Assembly: GCF_036946495.1 (NCBI RefSeq)
Contig: NZ_JAQIIX010000002.1
Span: 3,100,001-3,164,000, forward strand
Source of the DNA: Mycolicibacterium neoaurum
GTDB taxonomy: Bacteria; Actinomycetota; Actinomycetes; Mycobacteriales; Mycobacteriaceae
Direction: 5' to 3'
Length of the DNA: 64,000 nucleotides
In this document: piece by piece, positions 1 to 9,581 of the stretch
How positions within the stretch are numbered: the first letter of the stretch is position 1
How the letters are laid out: each line of letters opens with the position of its first letter
Position numbers and translations under genes: made by a program
The notes under the pieces: model-generated
What the model was told of the DNA's origin: nothing
Databases searched by the model: none
The model's input: the letters and a program-made list of their open reading frames with translations, nothing else

Positions 1-96
1 CACACCGCCCGAGCGCAGGTGCTGACCGCGCCGGGGCGGGCGATGTTGCTGTGCTACCGCCAGCGCCGGTGGTACGTGGAGGGTATCTACGAGTAG
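1..96 (+). CDS. C-terminal end of an unidentified protein (truncated by window edge)
   Basis: Frame 1 is open from the first base to a TAG at 94-96 and encodes the last 31 residues of a protein ending in WYVEGIYE. The start lies outside the window. The tail is too short to assign to a family. Its stop overlaps the 3' end of the convergent nucleoside hydrolase gene by about 10 bp, which is normal for convergent genes in compact genomes. It is called coding only because it runs cleanly off the edge and stops at the gene boundary. Confidence 0.45.
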   Translation, partial: HTARAQVLTAPGRAMLLCYRQRRWYVEGIYE

Positions 97-1139
97 CGCG
101 CGGCGAACGGGCCGACCCGTTCGACGAAGCGGTCGAAGAATTCGGCCGGATCGACCTCGATACCGATGCGGGCGTTGGGTTCCCGTCCCCAGTGGCCGCG
201 CCAGTCGACCACCGTCATCGCTCTGGTGAGGGTGCCGGTCAACTCGACATCGACGGTCGCTTCACGGCAGCGCACCAGATCCGGATCCAGCGCGACCGCG
301 GCGGCCAGCGGATCGTGCAGATGTGCCAGATACCCCTCACCCTGGTCGAAGTGGAACTCGAAGTAGAACCGCATGGCATCTTCGAGAACCCGGATCACCG
401 GATTGGCCGCCGTCGACCGCGTTCCCCTGTCGTCCAGGACGCTCAACGGCGCCGAGGGCGCACCGGCCGCGGCGGACAGTCGGGCAAGGATGGACGGTGT
501 CATCGCGATGTGCTCGGTGACGTTGAGGCCCAACACGATCGGCAGATGCGTCGGGGTGCTCAACCCCCAGGCTGCGCTCCACACCGCGAAGACCTCGGCG
601 GCGGCCTCGGGGTCGACATGGGTGTTCCACTCGGCCACCGGGGTGGTGTTTCCGCGGTAATCGAAGGCGCCACCCATGATCACCAGCCGCCGCAGCAGCC
701 GGGGGAGTGCGGGCTCCACCCGCATCGCCAGCGCCAGATTGGTCAGCGGTCCGGTGGCCAGGCCGATGAGCTCACCGGGATGTGTGCGGGCCGCCTCCAC
801 CCAGGCGTGCGCGGCGTCATGCTCGGTGAGCACCCGGTCACCGGCAGGCAAGGTGGCGTACCCGAGGCCTTCGGGCCCGTGGGTGTCCTCGCATGTTCGC
901 AGCGGGATGCTCAGTGGACCCGCGGCGCCCGTGGACACCGGGATATCTGCGGCATCGAACAGGTCCAACAGTCCCAAGTTGTTGCTGCTGACCTGATCGA
1001 CCGGGACATTTCCCGCCGTCGAGGCGATACCTACCAGCTCGGCGTCGGGGCTGGCCAGCAGATAGGCCAGCGCCATCGCATCGTCCACTCCGGTATCGAC
1101 ATCGGCGAACACCGGCTGGCGCGTCTGGGGCCCTGTCAC
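87..1139 (-). CDS. Inosine/uridine-preferring nucleoside hydrolase family protein
   Basis: A 350-residue protein of the IUNH family, which cleaves the N-glycosidic bond of ribonucleosides for purine/pyrimidine salvage. The N-terminal Ca2+/ribose-binding signature DVDTGVDDAMAL is at about residues 13-24. The GGAF...GN...AEWN..VDPEAA region that closes the ribose site is near the middle. Length fits the family (310-350 aa). It starts with GTG at 1139. Base specificity cannot be told from sequence. It lies downstream of the AcrA1-like gene in the same direction but has no obvious functional link to it. Confidence 0.85.
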   Translation of the reverse strand: MTGPQTRQPVFADVDTGVDDAMALAYLLASPDAELVGIASTAGNVPVDQVSSNNLGLLDLFDAADIPVSTGAAGPLSIPLRTCEDTHGPEGLGYATLPAGDRVLTEHDAAHAWVEAARTHPGELIGLATGPLTNLALAMRVEPALPRLLRRLVIMGGAFDYRGNTTPVAEWNTHVDPEAAAEVFAVWSAAWGLSTPTHLPIVLGLNVTEHIAMTPSILARLSAAAGAPSAPLSVLDDRGTRSTAANPVIRVLEDAMRFYFEFHFDQGEGYLAHLHDPLAAAVALDPDLVRCREATVDVELTGTLTRAMTVVDWRGHWGREPNARIGIEVDPAEFFDRFVERVGPFAARYS

Positions 1140-1162
1140 CTCACCACGATAGGTGCGGCCCG

Positions 1163-3166
1163 TTACCAGTGCACACCCGGAATCGCCCGGACCGCGCGCT
1201 TGACCGGTCGCGGCATCCGCATGGCGCGCACGGCCGGTGCCGGGCGCCGGGGATGGCGTTCCGGCACTGCCACCTCGTCCTCGGTTGCCTGGCCGCGGGC
1301 CGCGGCGGAATCCGGGTAACCCAGATAGAGCTGATGCAGCACGCGCCGGGACAGTCGTGGCGTGAAGTAGGTGCCCAGATCGGCCAGCGTGCCCAACGGG
1401 GTGTCGATGCGCGACGGTTTCTCGATCAGACCGCGCACCACCATCGCCGCGGCGTGCTCGGCGGTGATGGGCGGCACCGGATTGAGCCGGCGCGACGGCG
1501 CGATCATCGGAGTGCGCACCAACGGCATGTGGATGTTGGTGAAAGTGATGTGATCGGACAGTGTTTCGGTGCCGACCACTTCGGAGAACGCGTCGAGGGC
1601 CGCCTTGGTTGGCAGGTAGGCGCTGTACTTGGGGCTGTTGGCCTGCACGCCGGCGCTGGACACGTTGACCACGTGCCCGAACCGCCGTTCCTGCCAGTGC
1701 GGCAGCAGCGCAAGCACCATCCGCACCGCACCGAAATAGTTGACCGCCATCACGCGCTCGTAATCGTGCAGCCGATCGGTCGAGGCCGACACCGAGCGCC
1801 GGATCGACCGGCCGGCATTGTTCACCAGGTAGTCGACGTGGCCGAAGCGCCCGAGGATGTCCTTGATCGTGTGCTCCACCGAGCCGGAATCGGTGACGTC
1901 ACAGGTGAACGCGTGGGCGTCCCCGCCCTCGGCACGGATCTCGGCGATCAGTTCGTCGAGCGCGGCGGCGTTGCGGGCCAACGCGAAGACCGTGGCGCCG
2001 CGCCGCGCCACGGCGACGGCCGAGGCGCGTCCGATACCGCTGGACGCGCCGGTGATCACGACATGCCTGCCCACCAACGGGCCTTGCGGGTCGTCGCGAC
2101 GGGCGCGGTCCGGGTCCAGGTTCTGCGCCCAGTAGCGCCACAACTTCGGTGCGTACGAGGCGAATTCGGGTACCTCGATGCCGGTGCCTGCGAGTGCGGC
2201 CGTGGTGCGGTCGGCGACGAACGTCGGTGCGAGGTCGACCACGTCCAGGATCTCGGCAGGTACCCCGAGTTGGGTGGCCGCCATGTTGCGCACGATCTTG
2301 GCCCGGCCGGTGGCCTTGAGGACGGGGGACACCGCGGACCCGGGCAGCGAACCGACCAGCGGCGGCAATCCGGCGGCCGTGGCCACACCACGCTAGATAC
2401 CCCGCAGCCCAATGGTTTTCGGGGCTGTGAGATGGAACGTGCGGCCGTCGCCGTCGGCGATGTGCATCAGGTGGACCATGGCATCGACCACGAAGTCAAC
2501 CGGGACGATGTTCGTCCGGCCGGTATCGGGCAGCACCATCGGGGTGAACCCGGGCAGCACAGCGAGTTTGGCCAGGATGGGGAAGAAGTAGTACGGCCCG
2601 TCAACCTTGTCCATCTCGCCGGTGCGGGAGTCACCGACCACCACCGCTGGGCGGTAGATCCTCGCCCGTAGCCCGGGTTCGGCGCGCACCAGTGCCTCGG
2701 CCTCGAACTTGGTCTGGTGATACGGGGTGGGCAGGTACTGCCCGACGTCGAAATCGTCCTCGGTGTACTCGCCGACGAAATCGCCGGCCACCGCGATCGA
2801 GGACACGTGGTGCAGGGTCGCGTGCCACTCGCGGGCCGCCGCGATGACCGCGCGGGTGCCCTCGACGTTGGCGGCGCGCTGGATGCCTTCCGGCGCGGTC
2901 ATGTCATAGATCGCGGCGCAGTGCACCACATGGTCGACGGGGTCGACGTCGGCGCCGTCCAGACCCAGATCAGGCACTGTCAGGTCGCCGACCAGCGCAT
3001 TCACCCGCGGACCCCACCCCGCAGTGAGCCTTTCGAAGCGGTGCAGCGATCCGCGTCGGACGAGCACGGAGACCCGGGCATCGGGATCGCGGGCCAGGAG
3101 TCGGGCGATGACGCGGCTGCCAATAAACCCGGTACCGCCGGTAACGACATAATGCATGCCGGTCAT
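1163..3166 (-). pseudogene. acrA1: AcrA1-like fatty acyl-CoA reductase/SDR interrupted by an in-frame stop
   Basis: Two adjacent pieces in the same reading frame look like the halves of the mycobacterial two-domain acyl-CoA reductase AcrA1 (about 650 aa). The upstream piece (3166 to 2393) is an extended SDR/Male-sterility-type domain with TGGTGFIG near its start and YHQTK as the active-site Tyr-x3-Lys. The downstream piece (2392 to 1163) holds a classical SDR with TGASSGIG, NNAG and a Ser/Tyr/Lys set (SSAG, YLPTK). They are separated only by a TAG at 2393-2395, and the sequence reads GLRGI-stop-RGVATAAGLPPL. Full length would be about 667 codons. The start is taken at 3166 (MTGMHYVV) or 3157. 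Either the gene has a nonsense mutation, the two domains are made separately (a GTG at 2386 could restart), or there is a base-call error. The family normally makes fatty aldehydes from acyl-CoA for wax esters or plasmalogen-like lipids. Confidence 0.75.
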
Positions 3167-3394
3167 AGTCGTCTGCCTGGCGGCGTACGTCAACAGTGGG
3201 GTTTGCAAGGGCGGACCCGAGCCCGCCGCGGCGATGCGGACATGCGACCCAGATGCGAGGCAGTCTTCGGAGCAGGGTTTCGGGTGAAGGTGGGCGCCTT
3301 CCTCTCGGCGCGTCACGGCATTGTGGGTCCTCGGCGATTACTGAGACGCGCTCCCGGATGCCCCATCGTTCGGGCCGGCCGGATGTGACCTTGA

Positions 3395-3415
3395 CCACCT
3401 ATTGCTTATAGGTTT
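3395..3415 (-). promoter_or_regulatory. Operator-like palindrome upstream of the P450 operon (site A)
   Basis: ACCTAT at 3397-3402 and ATAGGT at 3408-3413 form a perfect inverted repeat with a 5-nt spacer. Read on the minus strand it begins AAACCTAT, the motif seen at other promoters in this window. It ends 40 bp before the preferred GTG start of the P450 and covers the alternative ATG at 3416, which argues against that ATG as start. Confidence 0.55.
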
Positions 3416-3454
3416 ATGGTCGAGGCTGTCCGCACGTCAAAAGGGGTACCAGCT

Positions 3455-4696
3455 GTGCCAGCTCAGATGATTGACCTGCCCGATCATCTTGTGACGGATT
3501 TCGACATCTACGACCCGGCGTTGGCCGGCGAAGTCGATCGACTGAACGATAGGGTCCGCGAACTGGCTGCCGCCGGCCCCGTTGTCTACTCGACGGCGCA
3601 CGGGGGGCACTGGATCGTCACGGGATACGAGGAAGCGCACTCGGTGCTGCGCGATACCGAAACGTTCTCCAGCTACCCCAACAATCTCGTGGACGCCGGG
3701 GATGGCAAGTTCATCCCAATCGAACTCGACCCGCCGGAGCACACCTCGTATCGACGAGTCCTGCAACCACTTTTCAGCCCCCGGCGCATGAAAGAGATGG
3801 AAAGCGAGATCCGCCTGGTTGTCGATCGACTCCTGGATAAGTTTGCCGACCGCGGATCGGCAGAATTCGTCTCCGAGTTCGCCCACGAACTGCCCACATC
3901 GGTCTTCCTGTCGTTGATGGACTGGCCGATCGAGGACGCACCACTGTTCACCGAGGCCACCGACATCGCCATCCTGGGCAAGCCAGGCGCGAGTAGCGAA
4001 GAAAACCTTGCTGCTCGGCATCAGGCCGCGGGCCAGATGTTCGGCTACTTCGCCCAGGTGCTGGCCGACCGCCGTGCCCGCCCGGGCGCCACCGATATCA
4101 CCAGCGTCATCATCAACACCCCGCTGGAGACGCCGGAAGGCCCGCGGCTGCTCACCGACGACGAGCTGTGCCGGATGTTCTTCCTGCTGTTGATCGCCGG
4201 GTTGCACACCGTGCAGGGCACATTGGCCTGGAGCGTGATTCACCTCGCCAACCGCCCATCGGTACGTCAGCAACTCATCGACGACCCCGCACTGATCCCG
4301 CGTGCTGTCGAAGAGATGTTGCGGTATGAATCCGCGGTGTCCATGGGGCGACGTGCCACTGTCGACACCGAGATCGGCGGCGTGCGCATCAGTAGAGGCG
4401 ACCAGCTCGTGGTCATCCTCGCCGCGGTGAATCGCGACAGCGACGAATTTCCGAACCCCGAAGAGGTACAGCTGGATCGAAACCCCAATCGACATCTGGC
4501 ATTCGGTTCGGGCCCCCATCGCTGCATCGGATCACATCTGGCCCGCATCGAGGTGGCTGCGGCGATAGAAGCAATTCACCGGCGCATCCCGGACTATCGA
4601 ATCGATCCGTCCAAGCCCGTGCTCTCGCACGCATCTCAGGTCCGTGGTGTGACCCAACTGCCCATCATCTTCACCCCAGAGAACTCCCCGGCCTGA
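3455..4696 (+). CDS. Cytochrome P450 monooxygenase (first of two paralogues)
   Basis: A soluble bacterial P450 of 413 residues, expected to hydroxylate a hydrophobic substrate using electrons from a ferredoxin. The haem loop FGSGPHRCIGSH places the Cys ligand at about residue 357. The I-helix reads AGLHTVQ, with Thr at about 252 but His where most P450s have Asp/Glu. The ERR set is plausible (EEMLRYE). The GTG at 3455 is chosen because AAAAGGGG lies 8 nt upstream; the in-frame ATG at 3416 falls inside an operator-like palindrome and has no ribosome site. It is very similar to the P450 at 37798-39030. It heads an operon with a molybdoenzyme and a ferredoxin reductase. The CYP family number cannot be assigned here. 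Confidence 0.93.
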   Translation: MPAQMIDLPDHLVTDFDIYDPALAGEVDRLNDRVRELAAAGPVVYSTAHGGHWIVTGYEEAHSVLRDTETFSSYPNNLVDAGDGKFIPIELDPPEHTSYRRVLQPLFSPRRMKEMESEIRLVVDRLLDKFADRGSAEFVSEFAHELPTSVFLSLMDWPIEDAPLFTEATDIAILGKPGASSEENLAARHQAAGQMFGYFAQVLADRRARPGATDITSVIINTPLETPEGPRLLTDDELCRMFFLLLIAGLHTVQGTLAWSVIHLANRPSVRQQLIDDPALIPRAVEEMLRYESAVSMGRRATVDTEIGGVRISRGDQLVVILAAVNRDSDEFPNPEEVQLDRNPNRHLAFGSGPHRCIGSHLARIEVAAAIEAIHRRIPDYRIDPSKPVLSHASQVRGVTQLPIIFTPENSPA

Positions 4697-4724
4697 TCGT
4701 CGCGCGTCGTCGGATCTGCTGTGC

Positions 4725-6989
4725 GTGAGCTTTTCGTCGTTAGGATGCCAAGTGCAACCATTGTTTGCCGCGACCTCGGCACCGACCAGAGCCGGCAACC
4801 GAATATGCCCCCTTTGTGAGTCCACCTGCGGGCTGTTGTTCGCCATGGACGGACGCAGGATCGTGGGCGTAACTCCGAATCCCGCCGATATATTCAGCGA
4901 AGGGCACAGCTGCGCCAAGGGCATTGGGCTGGCTGCCATCGAGAATGATCCTTCGCGGATTCGCAAGCCCCTGCTACGCAACGCCACTGGGAGATTCCAG
5001 GAGGTCACGTGGGATAGGGCGTTCGCCGTGATCGATGAACGATTGCCTGAGTTCGTCGGCGACGATCCAGGCACCTGCGCGGTCTACCACGGTAATCCGG
5101 CTGCGCATCATCTTGATTCGGCGTTCTACCTCGGTGAACTGCTCGCGTCGCTCGGAACCCGAAATGTCTACTCACCGGCCAGCGTCGACACCTGGCCCAA
5201 AAACCTTGCCCAGCTGCTCTTGTACGGTTCAGGGCTGGGCATCACCGTGCCGGACATCGACCGTACCGACTACTTCCTGGTCCTTGGATCCAATCCGCTG
5301 ATATCCAACGGCAGCACGATGACCGCTCCGGGCATGCACCGACGTCTCGACGCTCTGCGAGCACGGGGCGGCACGCTGGTCGTGGTGGACCCGGTGCGCA
5401 CACGTACGGCCGACATCGCCGACATACATGTGGGGATCCGGCCAGGGACCGACGCATTGTTCCTGCTTGCTCTGCTGTCGGTGATCTCGCGCGAACGCCT
5501 GTTCAACCCTTCGTGGATACCTGATGTCGTCGACAATGTCGCCGAAGTCCTGGCGATGGTCACCGAGTTCACTCCGGAGCTGGTTGCCGGACCGTGTGGA
5601 ATCGATGCGGCCGTCATCTACCGGGTGGCCCGCGAGTTCGCCGCTTCGACTGCTGCCGTCGCACATTCCCGGATCGGGACTTGCCTGCAGGAGTTCGGCA
5701 CACTGACCAACTGGCTTGTCGAAGTACTCAACGTCGTGACCGGGAACCTGGACCGGCCAGGGGGAGCGATGTTCTCTCTTCCCCCCGGTGGTGGTCCGAA
5801 CACGTGGCCGGTGACAAAGCCGCCGCGACTGATGTATGACCGGTGGCGGTCACGGGTGCGCCAACTGCCCGAGCTGCTCGGCGAGTTGCCGGCCGCCTGC
5901 TTGGCCGAAGAAATTCTGACCCCGGGCCCCGGTCGCTCGCGCGCCTTGATCACCATCGCAGGGAACCCGGCTCGTTCGTTACCCAACAGCAATGCTGTGG
6001 AGGCGGCTCTCCAGGAGCTGGAGTTCATGGTGTCCGTCGACTGCTACCTCAACGAGACGACCCGCTACGCCGACGTGATTCTTCCTCCGCCACCCCTGGC
6101 CACTCGCGGTCATCATGACATCTTGTTGGCGCACTTCCAGGTTCGCAACGTCGCCCGCTACAGCCCACCTCTCATACCGCTCGTCGACGGGGAGTTCGCC
6201 GAGTGGCAGTTGATGCTCAGACTTGCCGCCGCAGCGACGGGGCGGGGCGATCGGCCGATTGCCGATATGGATGCAGCCGCGGCCGCCGTCGCAGCCCGCC
6301 GAGCCGCGACAGTCACCGGGACGACAACCGATCACGTGCTGACCTCGACTGCACAACGCAGCGGCCCCGCGCGCATTCTCGACATGAGATTGCGCAGCGG
6401 TCCCTACGGCGACCGGTTCGGCGCCAACCCCGGCGGACTCACGCTGGAACAGTTGGAGAACAGTCCGAACGGCATCGACTACGGTCCACTGCAACCGCGG
6501 CTTCCCGGCGTGCTGCGTACTCCGAACGGGAGGATCGATCTTGCGCCCGCGATGATCATGGCCGACTTGCCGCGACTGAGATCCAGCATCGATCGTCCGA
6601 CGGCGGGGCTGACACTGGTGAGTCGGCGCCAGCCGCGAGGAATGAACTCGTGGCTGCACAACGCTCTACGGCAACCACATTCGGGGCTTTGTGCGCTGTT
6701 GATGTGCTCGCAGGATGCCACGGCGCGGGGCCTGCTTTCCGGTGATCGCGTAGTCGTCCGCTCCAAGACCACCGCGGTCACCACCGAACTACGTGTCGAC
6801 GACGCCCTCCGGCCCGGCGTGGTCAGCATGCCGCACGGTTGGGGCCATACCGGCTCTGGCATGCAGACGCCGCACGCGGAATCTGCGCCCGGCACCAACT
6901 ACAACGCGTTGGTCGATGATGTGCAACTGGAACCGTTGACCGGATCTCCGATCGTCAACGGGATTTCGGTAGCGGTCAGTCTGGCGTAG
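4725..6989 (+). CDS. Molybdopterin-dependent oxidoreductase (Rv0197-like, single subunit)
   Basis: A 754-residue member of the DMSO reductase superfamily. An N-terminal [4Fe-4S] motif has Cys at about 28, 31, 35 and 63 (CPLCESTC and GHSCAKG). The Mo-bis-MGD domains follow (LGSNPLISNGS, DPVRTRTADIADIHVGIRPGTDALFLLA split over two stretches) and a C-terminal MGD-binding fold ends with PHGWGH and GTNYNALVDD. At the usual Mo-ligand position the sequence is SPASVDTW, so the Cys/SeCys of formate dehydrogenases is absent. The family is close to mycobacterial Rv0197-type proteins of unknown substrate. The start is GTG 4725, or GTG 4752 with AGGA upstream. It lies 28 bp after the P450 stop, so it is almost certainly cotranscribed. 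No Tat signal is visible, so it probably acts in the cytoplasm. Possible roles are an O2-independent hydroxylation or dehydrogenation in the same pathway. Confidence 0.85.
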   Translation: MSFSSLGCQVQPLFAATSAPTRAGNRICPLCESTCGLLFAMDGRRIVGVTPNPADIFSEGHSCAKGIGLAAIENDPSRIRKPLLRNATGRFQEVTWDRAFAVIDERLPEFVGDDPGTCAVYHGNPAAHHLDSAFYLGELLASLGTRNVYSPASVDTWPKNLAQLLLYGSGLGITVPDIDRTDYFLVLGSNPLISNGSTMTAPGMHRRLDALRARGGTLVVVDPVRTRTADIADIHVGIRPGTDALFLLALLSVISRERLFNPSWIPDVVDNVAEVLAMVTEFTPELVAGPCGIDAAVIYRVAREFAASTAAVAHSRIGTCLQEFGTLTNWLVEVLNVVTGNLDRPGGAMFSLPPGGGPNTWPVTKPPRLMYDRWRSRVRQLPELLGELPAACLAEEILTPGPGRSRALITIAGNPARSLPNSNAVEAALQELEFMVSVDCYLNETTRYADVILPPPPLATRGHHDILLAHFQVRNVARYSPPLIPLVDGEFAEWQLMLRLAAAATGRGDRPIADMDAAAAAVAARRAATVTGTTTDHVLTSTAQRSGPARILDMRLRSGPYGDRFGANPGGLTLEQLENSPNGIDYGPLQPRLPGVLRTPNGRIDLAPAMIMADLPRLRSSIDRPTAGLTLVSRRQPRGMNSWLHNALRQPHSGLCALLMCSQDATARGLLSGDRVVVRSKTTAVTTELRVDDALRPGVVSMPHGWGHTGSGMQTPHAESAPGTNYNALVDDVQLEPLTGSPIVNGISVAVSLA

Positions 6990-7100
6990 CGGTGATCGCG
7001 TCGCCTCCCGCCCACCCATATCCACCACATCCAGAATGCCGACAACCGTGAAGCCGACGAAGGACGCCCGCGACCATACACCACGACCGGGGACCGACCG

Positions 7101-8759
7101 ATGACATACGTAGTGACGCAGAACTGCTGCAACGATGCCACCTGTGTCGACGTCTGCCCTGTCGACTGCATCCACCCTGCTCCCGGTGAGCCCGGCTACG
7201 CCTCGGCCGAGCTGCTGCACATCGACCCGGCGACATGTATCGACTGCGGAGCGTGCGCCGAGGTCTGTCCGGTGGATGCGATTGTGCCCGACCACGATCT
7301 CACCTCGGCCAACCGTCGCTATCTCGACGTCAACGCCGACTTCTTCCGACGAGCCCCTGCCGCCGAGCCAGCCGTCACCGCGCCTGCGAAACTCGTTGTG
7401 ACAGAGCACCCCACCCGATTGCGCGTCGCCATTGTCGGATCTGGTCCATCGGCGCTCTATGCGGCAGAGAATCTTCTCAGCCGCCACGACGTGCACGCCG
7501 AGGTGACCATCATCGAACGCCTGCCGTTCGCCGGCGGGCTGGTGCGCTACGGCGTCGCTCCCGATCACGCACACACCAAGTCCATCGAACGAAGCTTCCA
7601 ACGCACACTGCGGCGCCGCGGACTGACGGCTTACTTCGATGTCGAAGTCGGAAAGCACGTCAGCGTAGATGAACTGTCGGCGCGGCATCACGCGGTCCTG
7701 TTCGCCACAGGTGCCGCCGAGGACCGCCGCCTCGGAATCCCCGGTGAGGGGCTGCCCGGTAGCCACTCCGCTCGTGAGTTCGTGGCCTGGTACAACGCCC
7801 ACCCTGACTTCGCCGATCAGAGCTTCGATCTTTCCCATCCGCAGGCGGTCATCATCGGCAACGGCAATGTCGCGCTGGATATTGCGCGAATTCTCACCAC
7901 GCACGTCGACCGACTGCGGCGCACCGACATCGCCGAGCACGCACTCGATGCATTGCGCGCGAGTGCGGTCCGCAGTGTCGTCATTCTGGGACGGCGCGGA
8001 CCGGAGTCGGCAGCGTGCACGACGCCGGAGCTGTTGGGCCTCGACGCGGATCCCGGTATCGGTATCACCATCGACGGACAGGTCCCGATCGATGACGACT
8101 CTGCGCTGAAGGTACGGCTTCTGGCCGAATACGCGCAGCGTTCCGCGCAGGCCGAACGCCGCCGTATCGCCTTTCGGTTCCACACGGTGCCGATGGAACT
8201 GATCGGAGATACCCGTTTGACCGGCATCCGGGTGACCCGTTCGGGCGCAGCGGAGTCCGAAATCATCGACTGCGGCCTTGTATTGCGTTCCATCGGATAT
8301 CGCGGAGTGGAGATTCCCGGCTTGCCGTTCGATGCCATAGCGGGGACTGTGGCCAACCGTGCAGGCCGCGTCTTCGACTCAATGTCCGGTCGGCCGATCC
8401 GTGGACGCTACGTGGCGGGATGGATCAAGCGTGGTCCGATCGGTGTCATCGGTACGAACCGAGCCTGCGCCGATGAGACCGTGCAGAGCATCCTGGCAGA
8501 CTTCCGCGGCGGTGTACTGAGCGAACCCACCGTCGGCCTCGAGACACTCCGCGGGCTGATCGAGGCCCGGCGACCGCAGAGCTTCGGTACCGACGGATGG
8601 CTGGCCGTCGACCGGCACGAGCGCGAAAAGGGACAACGATTGGGTCGGCCGCGCGTCAAGCTCCTCGATGCCGAATCGGTGCGCGCGGTGCTTCGCCCCG
8701 AAGTCGATCGCGATTCCACCGGTCCTGACGGACGGACTGGAACAGAGGCGGCCCGATGA
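7101..8759 (+). CDS. fprB: FprB-like ferredoxin/ferredoxin-NADP reductase fusion
   Basis: A 552-residue protein with two parts. Residues 1-65 form a bacterial ferredoxin: Cys 9/10, 15, 19 and 23 at the first cluster, and CIDCGACAEVCPV (Cys 46, 49, 52, 56) at the second. The rest is an adrenodoxin-reductase-like FAD/NADP domain with VAIVGSGPSALYAAE at about residue 110 and a nucleotide loop IIGNGNVALDIAR at about 250. The ATW-type C-terminal loop region reads GWIKRGPIGVIGTN. It matches the architecture and length of mycobacterial FprB. It is third in the P450-molybdoenzyme operon, so it probably supplies NADPH electrons to the P450, directly or through the small ferredoxin at 40181. ATG 7101 is preceded by a weak GGGGACC region. 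Confidence 0.9.
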   Translation: MTYVVTQNCCNDATCVDVCPVDCIHPAPGEPGYASAELLHIDPATCIDCGACAEVCPVDAIVPDHDLTSANRRYLDVNADFFRRAPAAEPAVTAPAKLVVTEHPTRLRVAIVGSGPSALYAAENLLSRHDVHAEVTIIERLPFAGGLVRYGVAPDHAHTKSIERSFQRTLRRRGLTAYFDVEVGKHVSVDELSARHHAVLFATGAAEDRRLGIPGEGLPGSHSAREFVAWYNAHPDFADQSFDLSHPQAVIIGNGNVALDIARILTTHVDRLRRTDIAEHALDALRASAVRSVVILGRRGPESAACTTPELLGLDADPGIGITIDGQVPIDDDSALKVRLLAEYAQRSAQAERRRIAFRFHTVPMELIGDTRLTGIRVTRSGAAESEIIDCGLVLRSIGYRGVEIPGLPFDAIAGTVANRAGRVFDSMSGRPIRGRYVAGWIKRGPIGVIGTNRACADETVQSILADFRGGVLSEPTVGLETLRGLIEARRPQSFGTDGWLAVDRHEREKGQRLGRPRVKLLDAESVRAVLRPEVDRDSTGPDGRTGTEAAR

Positions 8760-8983
8760 GTGGCACCGTAGGCACCGCGCCGGCTTGCTGGTAGGGGAGC
8801 GGATCTGCGGACAGATCGACTCCGACGCCTCTCGGACATCAGCTTCGAGCTGAGAGGTAGATCAGCTTCGTTCGCAGACAACGAGACGTGGAGATTTCGT
8901 CAACCGTGGGTGCTGTCGGCGAAGTTACTCGGTGATCGCCGACCCGTGCGCTCGCAGTCACGCTCGCGTGTGTCAAGTTCTTT

Positions 8984-9313
8984 TCAGAAGGATCCTCGGC
9001 TGGGGCAGATGTGCTGAACTGATCTGTTCGCAAAGTGCAGAGCAGTCCCGACACTCCAATCCGGGTGCATCGACCTGACCTTTTGCCCAGCGTCCCAGAG
9101 GGATCCATCGCCGGGTGGCCTGATGAGCTCACAGACGGCGTGACCCTCGCTGATAGCACGTCGACTGTCGATCTCGATGCCGTCGCCCGCGAGGGCCTGT
9201 AGGAATACCGAGTAGTTGGCACCGGGATAGCTGTCTTCGGTATCGGCACGTGCCGACACTGGCGGCGCGATCATCACCATCGAAACGGTAAGCATGGCTG
9301 CCAGTTTCCCCAT
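8984..9313 (-). CDS. DUF732 small exported protein
   Basis: A small mycobacterial secreted protein with the DUF732 pattern: signal peptide (MGKLAAMLTVSMVMIAPPVSARA), then FLQALAGDGIEI, a mid Cys (HAVCELI) and a C-terminal HICP Cys that likely forms a disulfide with it. I take ATG 9313, preceded by AGGATAGGGA; the longer reading frame up to 9415 lacks a signal peptide at its start. Function unknown. It is divergent from a second DUF732 gene at 9582 and lies beside the mce operon, which ends with a third one. Confidence 0.75.
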   Translation of the reverse strand: MGKLAAMLTVSMVMIAPPVSARADTEDSYPGANYSVFLQALAGDGIEIDSRRAISEGHAVCELIRPPGDGSLWDAGQKVRSMHPDWSVGTALHFANRSVQHICPSRGSF

Positions 9314-9453
9314 ATTCCCTATCCTAGGACCAGCGTTGGGTGACGGGTGGAAAATCCCGCCAGAACTTCCTGGGGCGACATCGAGACCGCCCTTCGTAGT
9401 CTGAATTCCAGTCACAGCGCCGCGGCCGAAAGGTAGCGACCATTGACACTTAT

Positions 9454-9474
9454 TATTCTAAGACCTTAAGGTTA
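9454..9474 (-). promoter_or_regulatory. Weak match to the shared operator between divergent DUF732 genes
   Basis: Read on the minus strand this stretch begins TAACCTTA and ends TTAGAATA, resembling site H (40033). It lies between two divergent starts (9313 and 9582). The match is weaker than at the main sites, so this is tentative. Confidence 0.25.
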
Positions 9475-9581
9475 ACTGGACGCGAACGAGAAGTCGTCTG
9501 CCCCGTGGATCACCGGGGACAGTGTTGCTCACGTGGCGATGGTTATGCGCGTCCGATGCGGAGACATCGGAGGAGAGTGTC

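Noticed and set aside
1169..2671. 500-codon plus-strand frame over the AcrA1-like gene
   Set aside because: It is antisense to well-matched SDR domains and has a random-looking Arg/Gly/His composition, as expected from high-GC mirror frames.
6789..8183. 464-codon minus-strand frame opposite the FprB-like gene
   Set aside because: No recognisable motif or ribosome site, and the plus-strand gene has clear ferredoxin and FAD/NADP motifs.
8757..8795. 12-residue frame starting with ATGA overlap after the FprB-like stop (ending PACW)
   Set aside because: It could be translated by coupling but is too short and unsupported, with no neighbouring maturase or transporter to suggest a peptide product.
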